A DNA stretch of 64,000 nt from Lentihominibacter butyricus (GTDB taxonomy: Bacteria > Bacillota > Clostridia > Peptostreptococcales > Anaerovoracaceae), in contig NZ_JAOQJP010000013.1 of assembly GCF_025567305.1 (NCBI RefSeq), positions 1-64,000 of the forward strand, in the 5' to 3' direction. Of the stretch, positions 9,112-17,858 are shown in pieces; positions within the stretch are counted from its first letter, which is position 1, and every line of letters begins with the position of its first letter. The translations under genes were made by a program, and so were the position numbers. The notes below the pieces were generated by a model. That model saw only the letters and a list, made by a program, of their open reading frames with translations. It did no database searches and was not told the origin of the DNA.

Positions 9112-9789
9112 GTGGCGCTTTATTATGAGGAAAGCGGAAACGGGTTTCCGCTGATACTGCTGCATGGAAACGGCGAGGACCACACGTATTTTGAGAACCA
9201 GGTGAGTTTCTTTTCGGACAGATACCGTGTGATCGCGCTTGATACTCGGGGTCATGGAAAGTCGCCGCGCGGTGGCGGAGAGTTCACGTTGAGCCGGTTT
9301 GCTGACGATCTCTATGAGTTTATGAAGCTGATGGGCATAGAAAAGGCTCATATCCTGGGATTTTCCGACGGTGCGAATATCGCGATGATCTTTGTGCTGA
9401 GGCATCCGGAAATGATAGAAAAACTGATCCTGAACGGCGGGAATCTGTCGCCGGCAGGGATACGAAAAAGCGTGCAGCTTCCTATAGAGATCGGATCCAG
9501 GATAGCTGGATTTTTTGCGGGAAAAAGCATGTCGGCAGCGCAAAATGCTGAAATGCTGGGGCTGATGGTAAATGAGCCGCATATCGAGCCCGGTCAGCTG
9601 GCGGCGATCACGGTCCCTACGCTTGTCATTGCCGGGACAAGAGATATGGTAAAACGCCGGCATACAGAGCTGATAGCCGCCAGTCTGCCCGATTCCAGAC
9701 TTGTGTTCATAAAAGGAAATCATTTTATTGCGAACCGGAAAGCGGCGTTGTTCAATGAAGCGGTACGGGAGTTTCTGGGGCAGAGATGA
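9112..9789 (+). CDS. Alpha/beta-hydrolase fold protein
   Basis: A 225-residue alpha/beta hydrolase. The oxyanion segment LLHGNGEDH, nucleophile elbow GFSDGAN (Ser), and a C-terminal GNHFIANR supplying His are visible. The GTG start two bases after the macrodomain stop implies translational coupling. Possible roles include esterase or acyl-ADP-ribose side reactions, but the substrate is unknown. The C-terminal side is compact compared with lipases of this fold. Confidence 0.85.
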   Translation: MALYYEESGNGFPLILLHGNGEDHTYFENQVSFFSDRYRVIALDTRGHGKSPRGGGEFTLSRFADDLYEFMKLMGIEKAHILGFSDGANIAMIFVLRHPEMIEKLILNGGNLSPAGIRKSVQLPIEIGSRIAGFFAGKSMSAAQNAEMLGLMVNEPHIEPGQLAAITVPTLVIAGTRDMVKRRHTELIAASLPDSRLVFIKGNHFIANRKAALFNEAVREFLGQR

Positions 9790-10136
9790 GATTTCAAGCT
9801 TGGGTGATGCGCGTAGCTCGCGCGGCTGGGGGGTAGTCTATTGGGTATAAAAATATGGCGATATATATTCTCAGGAAGTGTTCATATCTACCCTTTGTGT
9901 AAGATCTGGAGATGAGCAAAAATCATACACAAACCGATATAATCAGGTACTGAGTGTATTGAACTTAAGTTTGTAACAGGACTGTAATAGAAATCATGAA
10001 AGCGTAATACTTTTGTTGCATTAAAAACCCTTGAAAACGTTGAAATTTCAAGGATAACTGTAGTGCGCCCTGAGGGGCGTGCGCAGAACGCAGGGCTGCT
10101 TTACAATGGTCACGCCTTTCGGGTTCAAATAATATG
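9790..10136. other. Intergenic region with inverted repeats and a tRNA-end-like repeat
   Basis: No coding frame is supported. It holds GCGCG-TAGCT-CGCGC, an 8-bp inverted repeat CCTTGAAA/TTTCAAGG (10029-10053), and GTGCGCCCTGAGGG (10063-10076), which nearly matches the 3' end of the tRNA-Leu gene at 10167-10180 (one mismatch). These could be remnants of an integration event beside the tRNA gene; see findings. Confidence 0.4.
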
Positions 10137-10161
10137 AAAAAAAGACCTGACGGTCTTTTTT
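10137..10161 (-). terminator. Terminator of tRNA-Leu
   Basis: On the minus strand AAAAGACC-GTCA-GGTCTTTTTT follows the tRNA-Leu CCA end by a few bases. Confidence 0.85.
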
Positions 10162-10164
10162 ATG

Positions 10165-10247
10165 TGGTGCGCCTTGAGGGACTTGAACCCCCACGGTCTC
10201 CCACTAGAACCTAAATCTAGCGTGTCTGCCAATTCCACCAAAGGCGC
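10165..10247 (-). tRNA. tRNA-Leu (anticodon TAG)
   Basis: The acceptor stem GCGCCTT pairs with AAGGCGC. The anticodon stem CTAGA/TCTAG holds loop TTTAGGT, giving anticodon TAG. There is a long variable arm as expected for Leu, a T arm with GGTTCAAGTCC and an encoded CCA. Confidence 0.95.
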
Positions 10248-10290
10248 AGGGTTATGTAATTGTGCTGTGCCGAAACACGGATACTTTATA

Positions 10291-10319
10291 AGTATATTGA
10301 GTTTTTGGACCATTGTCAA
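10291..10319 (-). promoter_or_regulatory. Promoter of tRNA-Leu
   Basis: On the minus strand TTGACA (10319-10314) and TATACT (10296-10291) are separated by 17 bases, about 45 bases before the mature tRNA 5' end. Confidence 0.8.
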
Positions 10320-10380
10320 TTGAAATTTAAACGTTAGCGGAATTAAAATTGCAAGGCCACAATGCATATTAAAATACAAT

Positions 10381-10406
10381 GGCGGCTACCGTTTCCGATA
10401 GCCGCC
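10381..10406 (-). terminator. Terminator of the beta-helix surface protein gene
   Basis: GGCGGCTA and TAGCCGCC form an 8-bp stem with a 10-base loop; the minus-strand 3' flank is ATTGTATTTT. It sits 31 bases after the stop codon. Confidence 0.7.
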
Positions 10407-10436
10407 GCACAGGTCAAGATTTTCTGTTATCAGTTA

Positions 10437-12686
10437 TTATCTGTTATACTTTTTCTTTCTGCTTACAATCGTAGTACCAATAACAACTCCGCTGCTGACA
10501 AACAGCAGAGCAAACCACAGAAGCATATTGCTGGTGTCGCCGGTATTTGTACCTGTTGTTTCACCTTTGCCTGGCTTGTTATCGCTCGGCGTTGTCGCCG
10601 ATGCATCGTTGGACTTCCAGGCCGCCTCATAGGTTGCGTTGCCTGTCACTTTAGCCGCAACCTCAGGCTTCCAGCCGGCAAAGGTATATCCCTTACGGGT
10701 TGGTGTGCCGTTGAATGCAGGGGTAGCCTTGCCGGACTCTACCGTGTAAGTCTGATCCTTGAAGATCTCTTCGCCTTCTACGCCGTCGGTGTAGGTAACG
10801 GTGTACTTATCAGAAGGAGTAACAGCACCTGCCTCAGGTGTCATCGTCAAGTCGGTGAGGACCCACATAGTGCCGTCGGAACCATCGCTAGTATCGCCTT
10901 CGTAGCGCTTATAATCCACTAATTTGCCGTTGATCTTCAGCTTGGTGTCGGGTCCGAATATATAACGGATATTTCCGACATCGCCGTAAGTCGTCACATA
11001 CACGCCATAATGATAGGTCTTCCCGGCTTCAAAAGCGGTGATTTTGTTTTCATAGAAATTCCCGAAGTCCGTAGACATCGCGCCGGTCTTGCTGTCCAGC
11101 TCCCACCACTCGCAGCGGAAAGCGTAGTCTGCGCCATCAGGCACCTTACCGGTGAACACCGGTTTATCCCCGTCCTTGAAGCTGACGGTGACATCGTTGA
11201 TCTCCACCACATCAATGACGGTCACAGTAGGCATAGTGATCGTTTTAATGGCAGGGATATACATAGAACCGCCGACGAATGGCGCCGCTACTTTTTCCCC
11301 ATTCACTGTAATAACGGTTTCACTGCTGAAGGAATATCCGTCTTTCGGCTTCAGCATAAGGGAATACACATATTTTTTCCCGCATTCAAATTTCGTGATG
11401 GTCGGCAGAGAACCGTGTGAGCCGTTATCGGAATACCAGGCGGCAACGGGTTCATTGTTTTCAAATTCTTGCCAGCATTCATAAGCGATCTCGTATTTAT
11501 CTGTATCGGCCTCTGAAACCCAAGCCGTTGCCTGTGGAGCATCACCCGGCTGATAGTTGAATTTCGCATTTTCAACGGCAGCAGTGGTGATGGTCGATGC
11601 AGCCGCAGGTGTCCATTTGGCTTTCAGGTTAATATTCTTGGTGACATTGGTGTCAAAGGCATACTGCGTATCATTCAGATACCAACCGGCAAAATCATAG
11701 CCGTTCTTCTCAGGGTCAGCGGGCTTGACTGCCGGAGCGTTACGCAGTTTCTGCTCGGACACGGCGCTGCCGCCGTCAGAATCAAAGGTTACGGTGAATT
11801 CATCAAAGGAATAAGGGAATGCACCGCAGTCTTCAAAAGTGCCGCCGGTCATGGTGACCACGGCTTCATCGTTGCTGCCATATACCGCCATGCCAAGTCC
11901 ACCCAGATCCACTTTGCAGCTCTTTATAGTGCCGCCGGTCATAGTGAAGTGACCGTCTCTGTAAATATTCACAGCTCCGCCGTTGGCACCGGCAGAGCAA
12001 TTCTGAATGACACCGCCGTTCAGCTCAAAGGTGCCGCTCTGCTTGATATATACCGCGCCGCCGTCATCGTCGGCTCTGCAACTGCCGATGGAGCCGCCGT
12101 TCATAATGAAGCTGCAGCCGCTGCCAATGTCCACTGCGCCGCCGTCATCGGCGGCCTTGCAGTCCATGATGGCTCCACCGTTCATAATGAACTTACCATA
12201 CCTGGTAGGTGGTTCTGTTACACCGGTGTTGGCTACATCCACAGCGCCGCCGTCACCGTCGGCATCCGTGCAGTTCACGATACTGCCGCTTTCCAGAATC
12301 AGCGTACCTCCTTTGACTTCAATTCCGCAGTTCTTGTTCTGCCCGTCGATCTTGCCGCCGGTTCCGCTGTCCTTTACTGTCAGGTTTCCGTTGCTGCGCA
12401 CCCGAATTATATCCTCATCTGTCGAGCTGCAGCTCAGGGTATATCCGTTCAGGTCCAGTATCACGGTGCGATTCACATCGAGCTCGTAAGTGGTCTCAAT
12501 GTTTCCGCCTAACTTGATCTCGGTGCAGTCCGCATTTTCAAGTGCCGTCGTCAACTCTGTTTCGTTATTGACGGTGGTTGTATTGGCAGCGAAGGCCGTA
12601 GCCGCCGTCATCGGCGCCAGCGACAGCACCATGCACAGTGTGAGCAGGACTGTCAGCAGCTTGGTCCTCACGGGTCTTGTTTTCAT
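10437..12686 (-). CDS. Cell-surface protein with beta-helix and InlB-type B-repeats
   Basis: A 749-residue exported protein. Residues 1-34 are a signal peptide (basic start, hydrophobic core, AFA-A cleavage region). About 35-300 carry parallel beta-helix-type repeats (FIMNGGxIxxC, GGAVxI), as in pectate-lyase-like folds. Two Listeria-Bacteroides B-repeats follow (FTVTFDSDGG...FAGWYL, about 305-370, and YTVTYTDGV...YTFAGWKPE, about 640-700). The C terminus has a hydrophobic segment and a basic tail (SRKKKYNR). Before it stands TNTGDTSN, where a sortase LPxTG-type motif would be expected; the proline is missing. AAAGGAG precedes the ATG. Probably an adhesin or wall protein; the ligand is unknown. 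Confidence 0.85.
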   Translation of the reverse strand: MKTRPVRTKLLTVLLTLCMVLSLAPMTAATAFAANTTTVNNETELTTALENADCTEIKLGGNIETTYELDVNRTVILDLNGYTLSCSSTDEDIIRVRSNGNLTVKDSGTGGKIDGQNKNCGIEVKGGTLILESGSIVNCTDADGDGGAVDVANTGVTEPPTRYGKFIMNGGAIMDCKAADDGGAVDIGSGCSFIMNGGSIGSCRADDDGGAVYIKQSGTFELNGGVIQNCSAGANGGAVNIYRDGHFTMTGGTIKSCKVDLGGLGMAVYGSNDEAVVTMTGGTFEDCGAFPYSFDEFTVTFDSDGGSAVSEQKLRNAPAVKPADPEKNGYDFAGWYLNDTQYAFDTNVTKNINLKAKWTPAAASTITTAAVENAKFNYQPGDAPQATAWVSEADTDKYEIAYECWQEFENNEPVAAWYSDNGSHGSLPTITKFECGKKYVYSLMLKPKDGYSFSSETVITVNGEKVAAPFVGGSMYIPAIKTITMPTVTVIDVVEINDVTVSFKDGDKPVFTGKVPDGADYAFRCEWWELDSKTGAMSTDFGNFYENKITAFEAGKTYHYGVYVTTYGDVGNIRYIFGPDTKLKINGKLVDYKRYEGDTSDGSDGTMWVLTDLTMTPEAGAVTPSDKYTVTYTDGVEGEEIFKDQTYTVESGKATPAFNGTPTRKGYTFAGWKPEVAAKVTGNATYEAAWKSNDASATTPSDNKPGKGETTGTNTGDTSNMLLWFALLFVSSGVVIGTTIVSRKKKYNR

Positions 12687-12814
12687 TGGTTTGCTCCTTT
12701 CTGCGGCTGTTGCCGCAATAAAAACTCTTCTGTATTTTAGCTTCTTTTTTATATAAAAGCCATGATATATTCAATCATGTCAATTGTATAATACAAAGAA
12801 GAAAGGTTCAGCAT

Positions 12815-12848
12815 ATTTCCCGAAGTGTCAATTGACTATTCGGGAAAT
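12815..12848. promoter_or_regulatory. 34-bp near-perfect palindrome
   Basis: Arms ATTTCCCGAA (12815-12824) and TTCGGGAAAT (12839-12848) are exact inverted copies. The centre GTCAATTGAC (12827-12836) is itself a perfect palindrome; only the two 2-base joints do not match. No T run follows, so it is not a standard terminator. It lies between the divergent surface-protein and clpB genes and may be an operator. Confidence 0.6.
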
Positions 12849-12951
12849 CGTATCATTCCTCATTTTATTTTTATGGCAGTGAATGAATGGTAACAGGATA
12901 TTCCGGTTTCCGCCATAAAAGCAAGGCAAAAGGCATAATTTTTAAAAATTA

Positions 12952-12978
12952 TTAGCACTCTTTTAAGGTGAGTGCTAA
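12952..12978 (+). promoter_or_regulatory. CIRCE element (HrcA operator) of clpB
   Basis: TTAGCACTC, nine bases, GAGTGCTAA: an exact match to the CIRCE consensus bound by the heat-shock repressor HrcA. It stands eight bases upstream of the -35 box of clpB. Confidence 0.95.
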
Positions 12979-12985
12979 AAAACTG

Positions 12986-13014
12986 TTGACTTTTGCTTTT
13001 TCCAGGTTTAAAAT
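12986..13014 (+). promoter_or_regulatory. clpB promoter
   Basis: TTGACT (12986-12991) and TAAAAT (13009-13014) with a 17-base spacer, directly after CIRCE and 62 bases before the clpB start codon. Confidence 0.75.
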
Positions 13015-13075
13015 AATAATCAGCAAGGGAAAATATACCTGCGGAACATTATTAAACCATACGGAGGTGGGGTTT

Positions 13076-15667
13076 ATGAACATAGAAAAATACACACAGA
13101 ATGCACAGAGTGCGATAATAGATTGTCAGAATATAGCAATAGAAGAAGGGCATCAGCAGATAGATGGAGAACATCTTCATCTGGCGCTCCTTATGCAGAA
13201 GGACGGGCTGATCCCGAAACTGCTCAAGTTCATGGAAGTGAACACGGGTGAGATAATCGGAGCTCTGGAAAGCGAGATAGATAAACTGCCTAAGGTTTCC
13301 GGAAGTGCTGAGAACATGTACTCGACAAGGAGGCTGCAGCAGATCTTCCTCAATGCGGAGAAGAAAGCCGAAAAGATGAAAGACGAATACATCAGCGTCG
13401 AACATCTTTATCTGGCACTCCTCGATGAGCGCAACACGCCGTCAGCTGCGATTTTCAAGAGATACGGCATCACGAAGGAAAAATTCCTGGATGCGCTCAA
13501 CAAAGTGCGCGGCAACCAGAGAGTGACAAGCCAGAATCCTGAGGAAAACTACGATGCGCTGAACAAGTACGGCAGAGACCTCGTAGAGATGGCAAGAGAA
13601 GGCAAGCTCGATCCGGTGATCGGCCGTGACAGCGAGATCAGACATACGATCCAGATCCTTTCCAGAAGGACTAAGAACAATCCGGTGCTGATCGGAGAAC
13701 CGGGCGTCGGCAAGACGGCTGTCGTAGAAGGACTGGCACAGAGGATCCTGAACGGAGACGTGCCTGAAGGCCTTAAGGACAAGACGATATTTGCACTGGA
13801 CATGGGATCGCTGATCGCAGGTGCAAAGTTCAGAGGCGAGTTCGAAGAAAGGCTCAAGGCTGTACTTAACGAGATCGAGAAATCCGAAGGAAGGATAATC
13901 CTCTTCATCGACGAGATACACAACATAGTCGGCGCAGGCAAGACAGAAGGAGCAATGGACGCCGGCAACCTGCTCAAGCCGAAACTTGCGAGAGGCGAGC
14001 TGCACTGCATAGGTGCGACTACGCTCGATGAATACAGGAAATATATAGAAAAAGACGCCGCACTGGAACGTCGTTTCCAGAAGGTGCTGGTAGACCAGCC
14101 GACAGTGGAAGACACGATATCGATCCTCAGAGGTCTGAAAGAGCGATTCGAGATCCATCACGGCGTAAGGATAACAGACAGCGCGCTGATCGCATGCGCA
14201 ACGCTTTCCGACAGATACATCAGCGACAGATTCCTGCCTGACAAGGCGATCGACCTGATGGACGAAGCGGCTTCGAAGATCAGGACCGAGATCGACAGCA
14301 TGCCGGCTGAACTCGATGAGATATCGAGAAAGATAATGCAGCTCGAGATAGAAAAGCAGGCGCTCGGCAAAGAGACAGACGCCGGCTCGAAAGCACGGCT
14401 GGCAGCTTTGGAAAAAGAACTGTCACAGCTTCGCGATGAAAGCAATGCGATGCGCGCACAGTGGGAAGGCGAAAAGAAAGCGATCACCGAGGTAAAGGCT
14501 GTAAAGCAGCAGATCGAGGATGTAAAGCATCAGATGGAAGAAGCCGAGAGGCATTACGATCTCGAAAAGCTGGCACAGCTCAAATACGGAACGCTGCCTG
14601 ACCTCGAAAAGAAACTTGAGGTAGAGAAGGAAAAGGCTGAAGAGGCCAAGGAATCCAGACTTCTCAAGGAAGAAGTCACCGAAGAGGAGATCGCGGAAGT
14701 CATCTCCGGCTGGACGGGTATCCCTGTAAGCAAGCTCGTAGAGAGCGAGAGGGAAAAACTGTTAAAGCTGCCTGAGATACTTCACAAGAGAGTCATCGGC
14801 CAGGAAGAAGGCGTCAAGGCTGTTGCAGAGGCTGTGCTCAGAGCAAGAGCAGGGCTCAAGGACGAGAAGCGACCGATCGGATCGTTCATATTCCTCGGAC
14901 CTACGGGCGTCGGCAAGACCGAGCTTGCGAAAGCTTTGTCAGAAGCGCTGTTTGACTCCGAGAAAAACATGGTGCGTATAGACATGTCAGAGTACATGGA
15001 GAAACATTCAGTCTCGAGACTCGTAGGTGCGCCTCCGGGATACGTTGGATACGATGAAGGCGGACAGCTCACAGAGGCCGTAAGGAGAAAACCTTACAGT
15101 GTCATCCTGTTCGACGAGATCGAAAAGGCACATCCGGATGTATTCAATATCCTGCTCCAGCTGCTGGATGACGGCCGTCTGACAGACAACCAGGGCAGGA
15201 CCGTGGACTTCAAGAACACTATCGTCATCATGACTTCCAATATCGGAAGCAACTACCTGATCGACGGTATCAGATCGGACGGAACGGTCGACGAAGAAGT
15301 CAAGCAGAAAGTCGAAGACGAGACGAAGAAATACTTCAGACCTGAGTTCCTGAACAGGATCGACGAGATCGTAGTGTTCTCGCCGCTCACAGAAACACAG
15401 ATCGTAAGGATCATCGAGCTCGCTATGAAGGACATCGAAAAACGTCTTGAAGAGAGAAATATCACGCTCACACTCACAGACAGAGCGAAGAAGTTCATCG
15501 CTGACGAAAGCTACGATCCGGCTTACGGTGCAAGACCTGTAAAGAGATTCCTGCAGAGGAATGTCGAGACAGAGCTTGCAGGCGAGATCATAAAGGGCAG
15601 TGTCAAGGACGGCGACAAAGTCCTCATCGACTGCGACGGTGACAAGCTGACATTTACAGCTGAATAA
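13076..15667 (+). CDS. clpB: ATP-dependent disaggregase ClpB
   Basis: An 863-residue Hsp100 protein, the usual ClpB length. It has an N-terminal Clp repeat domain (1-145), the first AAA+ domain (Walker A GEPGVGKT near 207, Walker B IILFIDEIHNIVGAG), the long coiled middle domain (about 390-510) that distinguishes ClpB from ClpC and ClpA, and a second AAA+ domain (GPTGVGKTE near 608, VILFDEIEKAHPDV). With DnaK it rescues aggregated proteins. ATG 13076 follows GGAGGTGGGG; the longer GTG frame at 12968 begins inside CIRCE and is rejected. Heat-inducible through HrcA. Monocistronic. Confidence 0.98.
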   Translation: MNIEKYTQNAQSAIIDCQNIAIEEGHQQIDGEHLHLALLMQKDGLIPKLLKFMEVNTGEIIGALESEIDKLPKVSGSAENMYSTRRLQQIFLNAEKKAEKMKDEYISVEHLYLALLDERNTPSAAIFKRYGITKEKFLDALNKVRGNQRVTSQNPEENYDALNKYGRDLVEMAREGKLDPVIGRDSEIRHTIQILSRRTKNNPVLIGEPGVGKTAVVEGLAQRILNGDVPEGLKDKTIFALDMGSLIAGAKFRGEFEERLKAVLNEIEKSEGRIILFIDEIHNIVGAGKTEGAMDAGNLLKPKLARGELHCIGATTLDEYRKYIEKDAALERRFQKVLVDQPTVEDTISILRGLKERFEIHHGVRITDSALIACATLSDRYISDRFLPDKAIDLMDEAASKIRTEIDSMPAELDEISRKIMQLEIEKQALGKETDAGSKARLAALEKELSQLRDESNAMRAQWEGEKKAITEVKAVKQQIEDVKHQMEEAERHYDLEKLAQLKYGTLPDLEKKLEVEKEKAEEAKESRLLKEEVTEEEIAEVISGWTGIPVSKLVESEREKLLKLPEILHKRVIGQEEGVKAVAEAVLRARAGLKDEKRPIGSFIFLGPTGVGKTELAKALSEALFDSEKNMVRIDMSEYMEKHSVSRLVGAPPGYVGYDEGGQLTEAVRRKPYSVILFDEIEKAHPDVFNILLQLLDDGRLTDNQGRTVDFKNTIVIMTSNIGSNYLIDGIRSDGTVDEEVKQKVEDETKKYFRPEFLNRIDEIVVFSPLTETQIVRIIELAMKDIEKRLEERNITLTLTDRAKKFIADESYDPAYGARPVKRFLQRNVETELAGEIIKGSVKDGDKVLIDCDGDKLTFTAE

Positions 15668-15717
15668 TGAAGACAGATCAGCACAGGCATAAGTGCTGGT
15701 GAGATAACGGCGCAGCG

Positions 15718-15756
15718 GCCGGGGAAATTATGACGAGTTTCCCCGGCTTTTTTGTT
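15718..15756 (+). terminator. clpB terminator
   Basis: GCCGGGGAAA and TTTCCCCGGC form a 10-bp GC-rich stem followed by TTTTTTG, 50 bases after the stop. Confidence 0.92.
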
Positions 15757-15900
15757 TTTTATAAAGGGGGCACTGTTCGTGCTTTGCGGTATTTTCAGGA
15801 TGGTGATGCAGAGGGATTTTTTCGTCCGCACTTCCCGGCGATTTTTTCATATGCAGCGATATATGCCGAAACTTGATGCTGCCGGTATGTGCCGATTCGC

Positions 15901-15929
15901 TTGCATATCTGCCCGGGCTGGTTTAAAAT
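15901..15929 (+). promoter_or_regulatory. Promoter of the DUF4317 gene
   Basis: TTGCAT (15901-15906) and TAAAAT (15924-15929) with a 17-base spacer. The preceding stretch 15757-15900 holds no gene I can support. Confidence 0.6.
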
Positions 15930-15998
15930 AAATGTCATGGCTGCCGGCGGCATGTGTGCGGCAGCTTCAAATCGTCAGAAGACCGGGAGAAAAGATTT

Positions 15999-17264
15999 AT
16001 GAATCAGAAAGAACTGAGAGAGATAAGAAAACGTTTCAAGCTTGACAAAGACAGCATCAGCCATGTTTACGGCTGCTATGTGAACGCAGCGAAGGATATC
16101 GTTGCCAGGATGGATATGTCGATGGGGCTGATGGAGCAGGAAGAGGCAGAGCTGTATCTCAAGCAGCTGAAAAAAGCGATATCGGGAACGCTCGGAAAGA
16201 ATCTGCTCGATATAGGATTTTCGACGAAGCAGGTCGAGGACAGCGATGAGCACAGGCTGCTGCAGGCGCTCAGACTGTCGCATCTCAGAGACGAAGACAT
16301 GCGTGAGCTGTTTTACCAGCGCGTCATAGAATCGCTTGATTTCGGCGACGAGAGCTATGTTATACTGCTGGCTTCCGATTCATACGATATCCCGTTCAAG
16401 GGAAACGATGACGAGATCTGGGAAGAGGGCTCGAACGAAGTGTTCGACTACATGATATGCTGCATCTGTCCAGTGAAGGATGCGAAAGCGTCGCTGCGGT
16501 ATTTTGCGGAAGAGAGAAATTTCAGGGGAGCATCCTCAGGCCATGTGCTGGGAACTCCGGAGCTGGGATTCATGTTTCCGACATTTGACGACAGGAGCAC
16601 GAACATATATAATGCGCTTTACTACAGCCGCGGGCTGGCGGACATACACGAGGAGTTCATCGCAGGCATTTTCAATACGGAAAAGGTGCCGATGTCTGCA
16701 GGCGCGCAGCAGCATGCTTTCAGCGATGTGCTGTGCGAGTCTCTCGGAAATGACTGCAGTCTGGATGTAGTAAAGGCTGTGCACGGGCAGATCAGGGAAA
16801 GGCTGCTGATCCACAAGGAGAGCAAGGATCCGGAGGTGCCGGAGATATACGTCGAAGATGTGGATGATATACTGAAAAGCAGCGGAGTGCCTGATGAAAA
16901 GATCGGCACATTCAATGAAGCATGCCGCAGGGAATTCGGAGAGCAGTCGGTGCTCAATCCGATAAATCTGATGGAGAGCAACAAATTCCAGATGGTGACG
17001 CCGCAGGTGAAGATAACCGTCGACCCGGAATTTACATATACGATAACGACTAAAGTGATAGACGGGAGCAGGTACATACTGATCCCGATGGGAGAGGGCG
17101 TTGAAGTGAACGGCATCGATATAAGCACCGATGCGAGCGATGCCGGGGAAGCAGGACAGGGCAGAGACGCCGGAGCGATTGGGGAAGCAGAGCAGGCTAG
17201 CGTTTCAGGGGCGCACGAAAGCGCCGAGACGGCCGGCAACGCAGATGATGAAGTGGAGTTCTAG
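15999..17264 (+). CDS. DUF4317 family protein
   Basis: A 421-residue protein that I recognise as the Firmicute-specific DUF4317 family (MNQKELREIRKRFKLDKDSIS, VYGCYVNAAKDIV, FMFPTFDDRSTNIYNALYY). Its function is unknown; it is predicted cytoplasmic with no signal peptide. ATG 15999 follows GGGAGA; the upstream in-frame start lacks a ribosome site. Residues after about 380 are a low-complexity acidic Ala/Gly/Glu-rich tail (DASDAGEAGQGRDAGAIGEA) that does not look like the conserved domain. The end converges with the membrane-protein gene seven bases away. Confidence 0.85.
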   Translation: MNQKELREIRKRFKLDKDSISHVYGCYVNAAKDIVARMDMSMGLMEQEEAELYLKQLKKAISGTLGKNLLDIGFSTKQVEDSDEHRLLQALRLSHLRDEDMRELFYQRVIESLDFGDESYVILLASDSYDIPFKGNDDEIWEEGSNEVFDYMICCICPVKDAKASLRYFAEERNFRGASSGHVLGTPELGFMFPTFDDRSTNIYNALYYSRGLADIHEEFIAGIFNTEKVPMSAGAQQHAFSDVLCESLGNDCSLDVVKAVHGQIRERLLIHKESKDPEVPEIYVEDVDDILKSSGVPDEKIGTFNEACRREFGEQSVLNPINLMESNKFQMVTPQVKITVDPEFTYTITTKVIDGSRYILIPMGEGVEVNGIDISTDASDAGEAGQGRDAGAIGEAEQASVSGAHESAETAGNADDEVEF

Positions 17265-17270
17265 TCAGCT

Positions 17271-17843
17271 CTAGCTCAGCTTCATGTTGTCTGCGCCTTT
17301 GCGGCGTATGCGCTTCAGATAGAAACTGATGCAGAGCGTGTAGATATAATCGTAGACAAGCATCATCAGGATGCCTGCGATGATGAGGATCCATACAGGG
17401 TAATCCGGAAGATGGATGCTTCCGAGCAGCAGCTTTTTGAAGCCGAGAAGTCCAGTGCAGAGGACAGCGGCAAAAAAGGCTGCTTTTATTATGACCTGAA
17501 GGATGCCGCTGTGCAGCTTTTCCACATAGAATTTAAGGATACCGTAGTATCCGAAGAAAAACGCGTATGGTATCACGGCTGGCTTGTTCGGCACTATGAA
17601 AAATCCCAGGATCACTGCGGCAGCGTAAAGCAGCGCAGCTGCGCCGACTCCTGATTCGAGCAGCATGACCGCGGTGAAGAGCGAGCTGAGCGCAAACAGC
17701 GTGAGCTCGATGCCGGGCGCGACAGAACCCGCAAAGAGAAAGGCGAGAGTCAGCGCAAGGCATATGCCTCCAAGTGCGATCACAGATGACTGATTTTTTC
17801 GACCGGTGTTATCCGTGTTTTTTCGGTAATTGCTGTTTTTCAA
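17271..17843 (-). CDS. Conserved membrane protein of unknown function
   Basis: A 190-residue protein with about six hydrophobic segments (for example VIALGGICLALTLAFLF, AAALLYAAAVILGFFIV, WILIIAGILMMLVYDYIYTL) and a basic, Asn-rich N terminus. No catalytic motif is recognised. The TTG start at 17843 is set by AAGGGG nine bases upstream. It is the last gene of an operon behind the DUF5685 and J-domain genes (15-base gap), so it may act with them at the membrane. The overall pattern recalls small-substrate transporter S-components, but I cannot assign a family. Confidence 0.7.
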   Translation of the reverse strand: MKNSNYRKNTDNTGRKNQSSVIALGGICLALTLAFLFAGSVAPGIELTLFALSSLFTAVMLLESGVGAAALLYAAAVILGFFIVPNKPAVIPYAFFFGYYGILKFYVEKLHSGILQVIIKAAFFAAVLCTGLLGFKKLLLGSIHLPDYPVWILIIAGILMMLVYDYIYTLCISFYLKRIRRKGADNMKLS

Positions 17844-17858
17844 TTCATATCCCCTTTA

